A DNA stretch of 64,000 nucleotides from Deltaproteobacteria bacterium UBA6106 (GCA_002428485.1 DIWM01000017.1:44807-108806), one strand, 5' to 3'. Shown: positions 1-8,718, counted from the first letter of the stretch. Made by a program: numbers and translations. The notes: generated by a model from the sequence alone, not told the origin.

Positions 1-1252
1 CTTGCATGAGCCTAATCAATCGAGCACGGCGCAATACTACCTGAAAATTTGAGCTAATGTCTTCCTTCATGAAATAATCAAGATAATTTCTTTCGATATA
101 GTTGTATATTTCTTTCTGTACGGCGCCCATTTCCACCCATATGGGTGGATTCTCGATAGGGTCGGGTATCTTAAGATCACTTTTTCTAATTCTTATAAAA
201 TAAGGTGAGATTTGGTCAATTAATTGTCCTATTCTCGAGTCATCAGGGTTTAAAGACATTTCTTGGAGATGAAAATTATTGTAATTTATTATATCTTTTG
301 ACGGCCAAATGAATTTGAAAAGATTGAGAAGGTCTTCATATCCGTTTGGAACTGGAGTACCAGTTAAGACAACGCGCGACCTACAAAGCTTTGATAGAGA
401 TAGAACTGAGGAAGCTATGATCCCTCCCTGAATGTTTTTTATCTTATGCGCCTCATCAAGCACTACCATGGTTGGATGTTTTTTTAAGAAGTGAATAAGA
501 TCATGAATCAAGCCGACAACACCATTATAAGAGATCAGTGTTAGTTCGGCGGGATTCTCAGTGTAGAAATATGCTGCTTTATCATCTTTAAGGATCGTCC
601 CTGATAAGCGTTTTGATTTAGGTTTTCTTCCGAAGCAGCTCTCGTATTCGTATTCCCAAGGACCAAAAGAACTTAGAGGCCCAATTATAACGAGCCTATC
701 GACATACCTGATATCGTCACGAGGCAGGTTACTAAGAAAAGTGTATGCTCCGTACACTACGCTTGTCTTGCCTGAACCAGGAACAGAAAAATTACATGCA
801 TTTTGAGAGAAAGCAAGATGATACGATGATAATAATTGCAGTGGAAAAAGCCTACGCATCGGGAGTTTCTTGGAAAGGACTTCTGTAAATACTCGAAAAT
901 CATTAAAGTGTTCATCATCAAGTTTGTCATTTCTGATAGAATACGCTTGTTTGGAAAAAATAGAGAATCGTTCTTGCTCAACGAAATAGTCGTGTAGTAT
1001 TGTCTCTACATCAGTCGATGTTTGTCCCTCATATCCAAATTTAACGAGTAGTTTTTGGATTTTTTGCAGGACTTGCTCACGGTCTCCAATTTCCCATGGT
1101 ATAAGGACGCACCCTTCCATACCCGTAAAATCTGCTTTTAAAGAATCTTTGAGATACATATGCGCACGCCTTTGGGATACCAGATTCGAAATGTCCCCGG
1201 TCAGAACAAAACACCCCGAATCCAGATCGACATTGATGCCTATTCTTGCCAT
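1..1252 (-). CDS. SNF2-family DNA helicase/translocase, partial (3' end outside window)
   Basis: The minus-strand frame is open from an ATG at 1252 to the window edge, about 417 codons without a stop. Superfamily 2 motifs of the SNF2 class are visible: Walker A-like VPGSGKT near residue 160, motif II DEAH followed by KIKN, and motif III LTGTPVPN. The C-terminal RecA lobe must lie to the left of base 1. The first 140 residues have no recognised domain. The start overlaps the end of the ParB-like gene by 13 bases, so the two are probably translationally coupled. SNF2 proteins move along DNA using ATP and recur in restriction-like systems (for example DISARM), which fits the methylase and Vsr-like nuclease upstream. 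I infer it is the motor of that module. Confidence 0.85.
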   Translation of the reverse strand, partial: MARIGINVDLDSGCFVLTGDISNLVSQRRAHMYLKDSLKADFTGMEGCVLIPWEIGDREQVLQKIQKLLVKFGYEGQTSTDVETILHDYFVEQERFSIFSKQAYSIRNDKLDDEHFNDFRVFTEVLSKKLPMRRLFPLQLLSSYHLAFSQNACNFSVPGSGKTSVVYGAYTFLSNLPRDDIRYVDRLVIIGPLSSFGPWEYEYESCFGRKPKSKRLSGTILKDDKAAYFYTENPAELTLISYNGVVGLIHDLIHFLKKHPTMVVLDEAHKIKNIQGGIIASSVLSLSKLCRSRVVLTGTPVPNGYEDLLNLFKFIWPSKDIINYNNFHLQEMSLNPDDSRIGQLIDQISPYFIRIRKSDLKIPDPIENPPIWVEMGAVQKEIYNYIERNYLDYFMKEDISSNFQVVLRRARLIRLMQ

Positions 1253-2550
1253 CTTTCAGCCTTCCGTTCTTTGTTGATCAGTTTTTGATAATCCCAACAG
1301 AGTGAGCTTATGTCTTTCAGTAAAGTGATTATCTTATCATCAGTATAAAACTCTCTAACCTCGGTATTGACCACGTCAAGCGTGTCCTTTGCTCTTTGAA
1401 GGAGCTCTCTCGGTTGAGAGGATGCTTTCAGGTCTTCAAGAGATCGCACTCTTTTGTTGAGGTTCCCTTCTAGGAGCCCTTTAGCTTTTTTGGTCCAATC
1501 GTTGTCCCTTTGTTCCAAGAGCTTGGAGAGATCACTGTCCGGGTTTTCGGTAAGCAATTGTCGGACAGGTTTCTCTTCGATACCTTCAACTTTCTGTGCA
1601 TGTTCGTTTAAAAATGTTTTCCACAAATCTTCTCGACAAAATATGCTATCCTTCTGGCTTGGTTTCGCAATATATCGGAACTCTTTTCCTTCATAAAGCG
1701 CTCTAATATAATCAAAGCACACGCTCTTAAGGTCCGCCAAATCAGAATCTTCACATTTCCATAATACTTTCTTGCTCCCATCGTTATAGGTTTTTAAGTA
1801 TTTATTGAGATCAACGAACTGGCCTTCTCTTCTGTCTAGCCGGGTGTATATTCCACCATAATCTAACGTGTCGAGGTAGTCATCCATCAATTTCATTATT
1901 TCAAGCCATTCCTCGATCCTGCTTTTCTTCTCTCCCATCATGGCAGCGATATCAGAGACACTAAAATCAGCACCTCTAAGATCCTTGCATCTTAGATATT
2001 TTTCAATAGGGTTGTAGTCAAGTTTTTCATCTTCCCCCATCTGATACGTAGTTTCAAGCTTCATCACTTCCTTCTGATCAGCTCCTTCAGGCAAGATTAC
2101 AGCAATGAAGTACTGACAATGCTCTACGTTGAGACTCTGCCGCTCCCATTCTTCTCGGTCACGCCAAACCCTGTTCAAAAGCATTGCCCTTCTATTCCCG
2201 TCTATGATCGTTCCGTCATCGGTCACGATCCCATACCGCTGTTGCCCATCCTTTGCCAAGCTTTCTAGGGTGGTCTTATTTCTATCTGGTTTGGATTCCC
2301 ACAAAAAAGCCTCTATCTTCACAGTATCTTTGGGGTCTTCAGTGTTTAATTCCCAATACTGTTTCTGATATGATTTTACAAGGCTGCCTACACGAGCATT
2401 AAGTTTGTTGTAGACTAAATATGCTAACGGGATTTTATGAGCTACGAATTCTCTCGGTTCCCCCTGATAACGGATTCGAATACCGGTCATATATGGGGCC
2501 TGCTTTTTTTGAATCTCTTCAAGTTTTTGTTTCCTTAAGGTTTTATCCAT
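1240..2550 (-). CDS. ParB/sulfiredoxin-fold-like protein of the methylase-helicase operon
   Basis: This is a 436-residue protein. Residues about 25-130 resemble a ParB N-terminal domain, with a DGNRR signature at 117-121, the loop that in ParB/Srx-like folds binds nucleotide or phosphate. It is followed by a helical region around 190-225 (FSVSDIAAMMGEKKSRIEEW) that looks like the ParB helix-turn-helix, and a C-terminal helical domain I do not recognise. It overlaps the methyltransferase stop by 8 bases and the helicase start by 13 bases, so all four genes form one operon. Because a methylase and nuclease surround it, a role in DNA recognition or recruitment within a restriction-like system is more likely than chromosome partitioning. 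That function is inferred. Confidence 0.7.
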   Translation of the reverse strand: MDKTLRKQKLEEIQKKQAPYMTGIRIRYQGEPREFVAHKIPLAYLVYNKLNARVGSLVKSYQKQYWELNTEDPKDTVKIEAFLWESKPDRNKTTLESLAKDGQQRYGIVTDDGTIIDGNRRAMLLNRVWRDREEWERQSLNVEHCQYFIAVILPEGADQKEVMKLETTYQMGEDEKLDYNPIEKYLRCKDLRGADFSVSDIAAMMGEKKSRIEEWLEIMKLMDDYLDTLDYGGIYTRLDRREGQFVDLNKYLKTYNDGSKKVLWKCEDSDLADLKSVCFDYIRALYEGKEFRYIAKPSQKDSIFCREDLWKTFLNEHAQKVEGIEEKPVRQLLTENPDSDLSKLLEQRDNDWTKKAKGLLEGNLNKRVRSLEDLKASSQPRELLQRAKDTLDVVNTEVREFYTDDKIITLLKDISSLCWDYQKLINKERKAERWQE

Positions 2551-4156
2551 TCTTCCCCCTCCTCATAATATCTACAACTCTGGTTAGGACAAAATAACCA
2601 ATGGCGATTGGTTCTGGTAATTTGTATGGTTTTTTCTTTAACGATACGCTTTTTGAAGGGTTATGTTTACCCCGTATTCTAAGGATCAGTTCTTTCACTC
2701 TTGCCAGAAGTTCTTCAGGACCTAGCTGTCCGCTTCTTGAACAACTCGTCAAACAGTATATTTTTTGAAATTTACGAAAGCTGACTAAATTATTTTTGAT
2801 GTCCTTTAAAAAGTTGTCCACAGAGGCGATATGTTTTTTTGGCAGCTCCAAACTGTCGATCTTTGGTTTGTAAATCTCGGCCATTGGTCCTTGACCTTTG
2901 TGTATCTCAACATCCCATTTGAAGCGGTTCCTTTGAAAATCAGAGTGGTAATTTGTGAGTTCTACGCGATATGTATCGATCTTAAGATAGGGAACATGAT
3001 ATTTGAACCTGGCTGTGATTCTTTTCGGTTTTTCTTGTTGAATTGTGAAGGTTTTGAAGTTGAGGTTTTGGAATTCACTAACACCTCTTTGTTTTATTGC
3101 TTCATAGACCTTGGGTATGGAGATACCCTCAGTTTCTGCGATCGCCGATGCAAAAGCAAATGCTAATTTTGGTGGTACCGCATTCCCTACCAGCTTATGT
3201 TTTATAGGTTTCGTTTTCCCATAGAATCGATAGTCGATCGGAAAGCTCATTAAGGAAGCAACCTCTCGAATTGTTGGAGATCTGAACCGGCCCTTTCTAT
3301 ATGCAAAAGCCATTGATTCTCGGGCGGAAAAAGTCATAGTTGCCATGATAGCTCGGCAAAGCCTTTCTTCATTTTCAGGGAAATACATTTTCCCCATGTA
3401 ACCTTTATCTTCTTTTAAGCGTTGGAGCTTCTTCCATTGAAACTCGGCGATCTCTTGAATATAGTGGTGATCCGTTATGTCCTTCGATGTAAGGGTCAGT
3501 GCATAATTTGGGTCTACGATGGTAGATTCTAAATTTTCACACGGTGTTCCAAGGGCGCACAATATCTCCTTTAAAGGCTTGTACGATCCTTTTGCATATA
3601 TTTGCTGTCCTGGTGCGGGGAATTCTCCACAAAAATATCTTTTGCGTTTTGAAGGAACTCCAAAATGTTCGGCACGATAAAAGCCAGAGGCTTCGTTTTT
3701 TACGTTAAGCTTGAAGTCACCATCAAATTGAAGTTGCTTTGCTGTATAAGAACATTTTATGAAGGGCTCGGCTTTTGCTACATTTTCTAATATCCAGTAT
3801 TTGAGAATTGATCTTTTTTTTAATTTTTTTCGAGCTACTATCGTCAGAAATGCTTTTATCAGACTAAGCCCTTTTGTTTTATCGCCCTTTCCAGATTTGT
3901 TAGAGTTTGAAAATGCAATGCAAGGTGGAGAACCAATTATGATTTCGGAATCAGGAATTATGCGCTCAAACTCCTCATTTGGCATTTTTGATATTACCTC
4001 AATGTCACCTAGCGATACGGCACTGTTGGGATGATTTTCACTAAATGAATCAACGGCCGCCTGCCAATTATCTACCCCGCAAATTATGGTAAATCCGGCT
4101 TGCCTAAACCCCTCTGAAAAACCACCCGCTCCACAAAAAAGATCGAGAACTCTCAT
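2543..4156 (-). CDS. DNA (cytosine-5) methyltransferase
   Basis: This 537-residue C5-methyltransferase transfers a methyl group from S-adenosylmethionine to cytosine C5. Visible motifs: I (DLFCGAGGFSEGF, residues 5-17), IV with the catalytic Pro-Cys (GSPPC, Cys79), VI (ENV), a motif VIII-like FGVPSKRKRYF, and X (GNAVPPKLA) near residue 340. The family core ends around residue 355; the remaining 180 residues are an unrecognised C-terminal extension that may set specificity or bind partners. Its ATGA overlap with the Vsr-like gene and overlap with the ParB-like gene make an operon. The Vsr neighbour suits a 5-methylcytosine enzyme, because deaminated 5mC gives T:G mismatches. Confidence 0.9.
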   Translation of the reverse strand: MRVLDLFCGAGGFSEGFRQAGFTIICGVDNWQAAVDSFSENHPNSAVSLGDIEVISKMPNEEFERIIPDSEIIIGSPPCIAFSNSNKSGKGDKTKGLSLIKAFLTIVARKKLKKRSILKYWILENVAKAEPFIKCSYTAKQLQFDGDFKLNVKNEASGFYRAEHFGVPSKRKRYFCGEFPAPGQQIYAKGSYKPLKEILCALGTPCENLESTIVDPNYALTLTSKDITDHHYIQEIAEFQWKKLQRLKEDKGYMGKMYFPENEERLCRAIMATMTFSARESMAFAYRKGRFRSPTIREVASLMSFPIDYRFYGKTKPIKHKLVGNAVPPKLAFAFASAIAETEGISIPKVYEAIKQRGVSEFQNLNFKTFTIQQEKPKRITARFKYHVPYLKIDTYRVELTNYHSDFQRNRFKWDVEIHKGQGPMAEIYKPKIDSLELPKKHIASVDNFLKDIKNNLVSFRKFQKIYCLTSCSRSGQLGPEELLARVKELILRIRGKHNPSKSVSLKKKPYKLPEPIAIGYFVLTRVVDIMRRGKNG

Positions 4157-4653
4157 AGTGATCCTTGCATTGAAATAGATTTTATAAAGATTCCCTTGAT
4201 GCGTTCAAGGCATTCCTGCAAATCATTTTTTAACTGGCATTCCCAAAGAACCAACACATTCCAGTTGTCTTTTTCCAGTTTGTCAATTTTAACTTTATCT
4301 CTTGCAATGTTCTTGGAGAATTTCTCCTCCCAAAAATCATTATGTGTTTTGGGTCTGTTTGGTTTGCAATTAGGGCAACAATGCCAATAACAACCATGGA
4401 CAAAGATTGCTATCTTTTTTCCAGGATAGCAAATATCGGGTCTGCCCGGGGCTTTCTTCCAATGTAATCTGTAGCCACATAAGCCTATCGTTCGAAGTGT
4501 CTTTCGCAAAATAAGTTCTGGCTTTGTATTTTTTGACCGAATTGAACTCATTATTTTAGAAACGATCTCTTTCTCAGGGATTGGCGCACGACCGTCCCTT
4601 AGATACATTTTTGTCGGATACTCTTTCCTTTTCCTTGTGTCACGCTTAGTCAT
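4153..4653 (-). CDS. vsr: Very-short-patch (Vsr) mismatch endonuclease
   Basis: This 166-residue protein matches the Vsr family in length and motifs. It has SIRSKNTKPE near residue 38, GRPDIC with the catalytic Asp, FVHGCYWHCC (the E. coli enzyme has FTHGCFWHH), zinc-ligand-like Cys residues, and WNVLVLWECQL near the end. Vsr nicks DNA 5' of the T in T:G mismatches produced by deamination of 5-methylcytosine. It is the first gene of the operon and overlaps the methyltransferase start by 4 bases. In modules that also carry a helicase, a Vsr-fold nuclease may instead be the restriction effector; the sequence alone cannot separate these roles. Confidence 0.88.
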   Translation of the reverse strand: MTKRDTRKRKEYPTKMYLRDGRAPIPEKEIVSKIMSSIRSKNTKPELILRKTLRTIGLCGYRLHWKKAPGRPDICYPGKKIAIFVHGCYWHCCPNCKPNRPKTHNDFWEEKFSKNIARDKVKIDKLEKDNWNVLVLWECQLKNDLQECLERIKGIFIKSISMQGSL

Positions 4654-4680
4654 GATTATTATTTTTTACTGCATGCACGT

Positions 4681-4780
4681 GCATTCGGGGTCAGGTTTTC
4701 TATCATCATTCTTTCAATTAATTTATGCTGCAAGCGTCCCCCAGTTTGAGCTTTGAGCAGAGAGCTAAGAGCGTAGAGTG
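4681..4780. repeat. Dispersed repeat family A, copy 1
   Basis: About 100 bases starting GCATTCGGGGTCAGGTTTT, through a pyrimidine-rich run, CTGCAAG, a run of C, then AGAGCTAAGAGC-type sequence. Related copies lie at 6415-6525 and 8748-8845 in the same orientation. The GGGGTCAGGT head resembles repeats seen next to REP-associated (Y1/IS200-like) transposase genes, but no such gene is in the window. The rest of the 4654-4964 gap holds no convincing gene. Confidence 0.7.
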
Positions 4781-4964
4781 AAAAAGTCAGATAGATGTTT
4801 CAAAACTACCCCGTAGCCTTAACCTGCCCTCTAATACACCTGCTCTTTATTGAAATTACCCCACCTGTTTGTACAATAGCTATTGTAACCCTTTGAAAAC
4901 GAAAGTCAATTTTTTTGAGCCAACTCATTCTGCCCATCGCAAATAACAACCCCTTAGCTTCTTA

Positions 4965-5834
4965 TTATTTTTTATTACGAATTTCATTTTCCACCCAATT
5001 AAGATTCTCGGCAGCATTTTTATAATTTTTATCAATCATCAATGCTTCATTAAAGTGGACTTTTGCTGTTTTCAAATTCCCTTGTTGGGCATAGACAAAG
5101 CCAAGATTATTTTGAGCATATTTGTCTTTCGGGTCTATCTTAATGGCAATTTCTAAAAATCTTTGAGCTTTCGCATATGAACCTTTTTTTATATATGCAA
5201 GGCCTAAGCTATTATACTTTAGTTTCAATTCAGCCGGTGGTAAATTTGCTGACTTTTCAAACTCAGCAATAGCCTTATCGTAATTTTCTTTATCTAGATA
5301 AATGGCACCCAACGCCATCATTACAGTGCTATCAGTCTTATCTAAGGCCAGTAAATATTCTTCAGCCTTGTTTAATAACGCAACATTTTTTTGTTTCAAC
5401 CCCATTTGAATGTAATACTGTGCTACGCGGAGTTTAACATAACCTATCCTCTTGCCTTGTGGCTTTAATTCTATGTATTTTTCATATTGTGGTATCATCC
5501 TCGCATAATATTTTCCTTCTGGAAATTTTACATCCTCATAGATTTTACCCAGTAAGAAATACGCTTGGGCATGTCCAGAAAATCTATTTATTTCTTCGTT
5601 AAGTTCCTCAATAGCAAGTGCAAAAATCTTTTTTTCATAAGCATTAACTGCATTTCTGTAATTTATGTTTTTGGAATATATTTTATCTTCATCTTCTGTA
5701 TAGTTTTTGTATATATTGTTATTGGCATGATAACGGCAAGTATTTATTTTATAAATATATATTCCGCTGACAATGGTAACGGTAAATGAAATAAGTATTA
5801 TTAAAAATAAATATCTTTTCCGTATTTTTTTCAT
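4965..5834 (-). CDS. Membrane-anchored tetratricopeptide-repeat protein
   Basis: This 289-residue protein begins with a basic stretch (MKKIRKRY) and one hydrophobic segment (about residues 8-27), likely a signal anchor. From about residue 60 to the end it is built of TPR-like helical pairs; clear ones are around ALGAIYLDKENYDKAIAEF, LGLAYIKKGSYAKAQRFLE and LGFVYAQQGNLKTAKVHFNE. TPRs mediate protein-protein contacts, here on the outer face of the membrane. It starts inside the last codons of the upstream membrane protein (4-base overlap), so the two are co-translated. Coding sequence is AT-rich compared with the right half of the window. Function unknown. Confidence 0.8.
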   Translation of the reverse strand: MKKIRKRYLFLIILISFTVTIVSGIYIYKINTCRYHANNNIYKNYTEDEDKIYSKNINYRNAVNAYEKKIFALAIEELNEEINRFSGHAQAYFLLGKIYEDVKFPEGKYYARMIPQYEKYIELKPQGKRIGYVKLRVAQYYIQMGLKQKNVALLNKAEEYLLALDKTDSTVMMALGAIYLDKENYDKAIAEFEKSANLPPAELKLKYNSLGLAYIKKGSYAKAQRFLEIAIKIDPKDKYAQNNLGFVYAQQGNLKTAKVHFNEALMIDKNYKNAAENLNWVENEIRNKK

Positions 5835-6406
5835 TTTCTGTGCTTACTTATGTTTTTCGTGTTGCTTTTGATCCAATTTTGCCTAGTTTTAAGTGATAAA
5901 TCTATTCCACTTTCAATAGCTCTTTTTTCCTCATCATTGACATACTGTGGTATTATCGACAAGTACCCATTTTTTCCCCATGAAACTTGAAATTTTTCTT
6001 CATTTTCTCCTTCTGGCGCGATTATTATATCGAAAAGACATTTATTCTTTTTGGAAAGACGTCTAAGAATAAATTCTACGGATTTGTTTTGAGAATCGTG
6101 TTTACTTTGATATTCAATATTGTCCATTGTGTTGATTTTGAAATCAATTATTTCTCCTTTTTGTAGATCACCCTTAAAACTAAGTCTATCAGCATGAACA
6201 TTGGAATTGTTAATTAACTTTCCGCTATATAGCATCACACCACGATAATTATATTTTGAAATATAACCATCAACATTGGCCTCGCTAGTGAAATAAAACC
6301 AGAGTGCCATAATTACTGATATAATGCCGCAAATAGCTGAGACTCTGGCTGCATTGGGTGTCGTGTGTTTCTTGATTAACGGAATTATTATTTCTCTAAA
6401 ATACAT
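5831..6406 (-). CDS. Single-pass membrane protein of unknown function
   Basis: This 191-residue protein has one transmembrane segment near residues 22-39 (VSAICGIISVIMALWFYF), followed by a mostly beta-predicted soluble domain of about 140 residues (EIIDFKINTMDNIEYQ, FILRRLSKKNKCLFDIIIAP). I recognise no family. It overlaps the TPR protein by 4 bases (ATGA), which suggests the pair works as a membrane complex. Base composition is AT-rich. The start is the first ATG; upstream there is only repeat sequence. Confidence 0.65.
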   Translation of the reverse strand: MYFREIIIPLIKKHTTPNAARVSAICGIISVIMALWFYFTSEANVDGYISKYNYRGVMLYSGKLINNSNVHADRLSFKGDLQKGEIIDFKINTMDNIEYQSKHDSQNKSVEFILRRLSKKNKCLFDIIIAPEGENEEKFQVSWGKNGYLSIIPQYVNDEEKRAIESGIDLSLKTRQNWIKSNTKNISKHRK

Positions 6407-6414
6407 TATTGCAA

Positions 6415-6525
6415 TGCACTTGGGGCCAGGTCTTTTATTATCAGTTTTTTAGTTATTTTCTGCTGCAAGAATTTCCCCCAAGAAATCAGCTTTGAGCAAA
6501 GAGCGAAGAGCTGAGAGTAAAGGCC
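6415..6525. repeat. Dispersed repeat family A, copy 2
   Basis: Starts near AATGCACTTGGGGCCAGG, continues TTTTTTAGTTATTTTCTGCTGCAAG, a C-run and GAGCTGAGAGT. It aligns along its length with copies at 4681-4780 and 8748-8845. Confidence 0.7.
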
Positions 6526-6796
6526 ATTGTAGTATGCAGTAAGCAGCTAAAAGCGATTCACAACTCATAACCCCACCGTAGAAGCAGCGTAGAGCTGAGA
6601 GTAAAACGGCTCAGGCAAACTCGATACTCGATGATCGATCATCGACATTCTACGTCAAACGCAAGGAACCCGATAAACCCTAAAAACTATATTTTTGAAA
6701 TATCCCACCAAGGAATTAGCATAGAGCTGAGAGCGGAGGGCCGAGAGTTACAGAAACAATTCTCCTTCCCGTTGCTTACGCCAAACCCCTTAAAAC

Positions 6797-6869
6797 CATT
6801 CTATCCCTATGAAATCAAAAATACAAATGTTTTTTCAGCTTACAGCTATCAGCCTTCAGCTATCAGCTT
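6797..6869. repeat. Dispersed repeat family B, copy 1
   Basis: CATTCTATCCCTATGAAATC followed by AAAAATACAAAT, TTTTTTCAG and two AGCTATCAGC units. A second copy is at 10225-10290. The AGCTGATAGCTGA half reappears inside a coding gene at 40373-40405. Confidence 0.7.
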
Positions 6870-6911
6870 GAGGAACGAGGTGCGAGGAAAAAGGCTAAGC
6901 TCTCCAAGGGC

Positions 6912-7003
6912 ACGTGTCCACGTCATGGACACGTTCTCAATACGTGTCCAAAATATGCTTTTTTATGGACATGTATTTATTTCATGTCCGCGTCATGGAC
7001 ACA
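6912..7003. repeat. Cluster of three GTGTCC/GGACAC palindromes
   Basis: The first palindrome is perfect: ACGTGTCCA (6912-6920), a CGTCA loop, TGGACACGT (6926-6934). The second pairs ACGTGTCCA (6942-6950) with TGGACATGT (6966-6974), one mismatch. The third pairs TGTCC (6985-6989) with GGACA (6997-7001) across another CGTCA. This could be a regulator-binding array or a structured repeat; no adjacent gene tells which. Confidence 0.65.
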
Positions 7004-7070
7004 TTATTTAGACAAAAGTTTATAAAGCCGCACGTTTAAAAAGAGATTTTCCTTCCCTATCCTAGGGCTC

Positions 7071-7103
7071 AGGGACGTTGGTAACTTTGGTAACTTACCG
7101 GAA
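7071..7103. repeat. Dispersed repeat family C, copy 1
   Basis: Contains AGGGACGTTGGTAACTTTGG then TAACTTACCGG. It is nearly identical to 9562-9595. Both lie in non-coding DNA just outside the integrated island. Confidence 0.65.
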
Positions 7104-7257
7104 AGGAACTCAAGGAGCGAGGAGCGAGGGATAAAACGGCTCATGGCTCATAGCACACTCGTACCCGATCATCGATAGTCGATCATCGACGTTCTACTAG
7201 GGAACGTTTTATTCCGGCGATCCAGGTACATATACCGCCGGCGGTGACAATTTACAG

Positions 7258-8337
7258 CTATGTCACCTTCCATTGAAAGGTGCGTATTGTCTTTTTAAAA
7301 TGGGTCCACCTCTTGGTTAAAAACTGATAGCGGCCCGCTACGATACCGGGTGAGACCCCGAGTTCCTTGGCAAAACCGACGATCTCCCTGTCGGAGCTAA
7401 ATGCTTTGATTTTTTCATTATATCGTGCCGGAACTAAAAATTCTGCAGCAAATTCGTCTGCTCTTCCCTCGCGGGGTTCATTACGGGTGCCATTATTGAT
7501 GAGAAGGTCTTTCTTGCCATCGTGCAGGACATGCCCCGCCTCATGAAAGAAAGAAAACCAGAACTTGTCTTCTCCCCTGCCCCTTAGACAGAGCAGGATC
7601 ATTGCCTTTTGTGGAGATAACCATTTTGTGGCGCCATTCCAAGGTACTTTCCTCATCTCAGGTACAAGGGCAAGCACAACGCCCGCATCAGCGCATAGTC
7701 GTTTCATTTCCGGTTCGAACCTTTCGGGCTCTTCACATGTCAGGCTACGGATCATTTTTAAAGCCTTCAAAAATAATGTTTTGTCAAATGGCTTGCATAC
7801 TATCTTTTGGGATTGAAGCTCTCCCTGCCTTATCCAGGCAGATGCCGAGCCAGGCTGCGATTCGAAGCAGTGAGAACGGCGGGCTGCCACGGCTGGATTT
7901 GTCCATATTTCCCGCCATGCTTCCACGCTGCTGACACCATAAAAAGCAAGGGTATCCCGCAGCATTTCTATCTCGTCAGTTGTCTCTTTCAACAAGCCCC
8001 TCTCTGCCAGTTCTTTCGTTGGTATAGTCTTCAGCCATTCCATGTCTTTTCGAAAACGCTCGCGCTCGATCACCTTAGCTCGTTGCTCCTGGTATTGGGC
8101 CTCAAGATTATTCCAGAAGCTTGCAGGCACACCGGTCACCAGCTCAAAGCGGTTTGCACTCTCATAAGAAATTGGTTGTTCTCCCTTAAAGATACGGATA
8201 AGAGACTGCACTGTTAATCCCGTCCTTATCGCAAGCTCTTTTTGCGACATATCGAGTGATTCCATGACCTCTTGAAGTGTCTGGCCCGGAGGCACTGCGT
8301 AGTCAGGTTCAAATTTATATTTTCTTTTTGCTTTCAT
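7258..8337 (-). CDS. HigA-type antitoxin fused to ImmA/IrrE metallopeptidase
   Basis: This 359-residue two-domain protein has an Xre/HigA-like helix-turn-helix at about residues 20-72 (LDMSQKELAIRTGLTVQSL) and a C-terminal ImmA/IrrE-type zinc peptidase with HEAGH at 265-269 and a downstream Glu in GRADEFAAEFLVP, the third ligand. ImmA/IrrE peptidases cleave repressors. In this fused class the HTH part neutralises and autoregulates the adjacent toxin, while the peptidase may destroy a regulator under stress. It starts 6 bases after the toxin stop, the toxin-first order of HigBA modules. The peptidase may instead serve a separate function. Confidence 0.85.
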   Translation of the reverse strand: MKAKRKYKFEPDYAVPPGQTLQEVMESLDMSQKELAIRTGLTVQSLIRIFKGEQPISYESANRFELVTGVPASFWNNLEAQYQEQRAKVIERERFRKDMEWLKTIPTKELAERGLLKETTDEIEMLRDTLAFYGVSSVEAWREIWTNPAVAARRSHCFESQPGSASAWIRQGELQSQKIVCKPFDKTLFLKALKMIRSLTCEEPERFEPEMKRLCADAGVVLALVPEMRKVPWNGATKWLSPQKAMILLCLRGRGEDKFWFSFFHEAGHVLHDGKKDLLINNGTRNEPREGRADEFAAEFLVPARYNEKIKAFSSDREIVGFAKELGVSPGIVAGRYQFLTKRWTHFKKTIRTFQWKVT

Positions 8338-8343
8338 ACTGCT

Positions 8344-8679
8344 TCAGTGGGTATCTCTAATCTCAATAATTTCAATCTCTCTTATCTGCTTTCGATCAAT
8401 TCCGCCATCTTCACGCAAAGGAGTTTTATCATAAGCCGGGATAAACAGAAGCCGGTAAGGATGCTCCAAATCCACCGAAAATATGCCGGCATCTTTTCCG
8501 GTTAGTTCATGACAGCGTGGCGGCGGCAAATGAGAAATGACAGATAGTGTCTCTGCGGCTGATAGCTCCATCAGCCTTTGTTTTAATTTTGCGGTCATTT
8601 TAGCCCCAAGTTCTTTTACCATCTCTTTGTCCTGGGAGCATATTTTTTTAAGTTTATTTGTTCTAAAGTATATCTTCAT
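8344..8679 (-). CDS. HigB/RelE-superfamily toxin
   Basis: This 111-residue protein resembles the plasmid-maintenance HigB/RelE fold. Conserved-looking stretches are LSVISHLPPPRCHELTGKDAGIFSVDL and LEHPYRLLFIPA, and the C-terminal strand REIEIIEIRDTH ends in the His seen near the end of many HigB proteins. Such toxins cut mRNA at the ribosome. It precedes the antitoxin gene by 6 bases. Compared with 90-100-residue relatives it carries about 15 extra residues, including an N-terminal helix that starts MKIYFRTNKLKKI. Catalytic residues of this branch are poorly defined, so activity cannot be judged from sequence. Confidence 0.78.
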   Translation of the reverse strand: MKIYFRTNKLKKICSQDKEMVKELGAKMTAKLKQRLMELSAAETLSVISHLPPPRCHELTGKDAGIFSVDLEHPYRLLFIPAYDKTPLREDGGIDRKQIREIEIIEIRDTH

Positions 8680-8703
8680 GTCGGTACATTGTCAAGAAAA
8701 AGT

Positions 8704-8718
8704 TAACACATTATGTTA
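8704..8718. promoter_or_regulatory. Candidate HigA operator
   Basis: TAACA, CATTA spacer, TGTTA forms an inverted repeat 25 bases upstream of the toxin start, where HigBA operons usually carry the autoregulatory operator. A TTGACA lies between it and the start, too close to be an ordinary -35 for this gene. Assigned by position and symmetry only. Confidence 0.35.

Larger units (their letters stand above)
6526..7257. other. Repeat-filled intergenic stretch without a convincing gene
   Basis: More than 700 bases made mostly of short repeats: AGCTGAGAGC-type runs, paired CGATCATCGACRTTCTAC segments near 6630-6655 and 7165-7195, the ATCAAAAATACAAAT/AGCTATCAGC element, the GTGTCC palindrome cluster, and the GGTAACTTTGGTAACTT element. 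A 126-codon frame at 6631-7011 runs through these repeats and has no ribosome site or family resemblance, so I do not call it a gene. Confidence 0.6.

Noticed and set aside
6631..7011. 126-codon frame in the repeat region
   Set aside because: The frame is made of dispersed repeats and palindromes, with no start signal.
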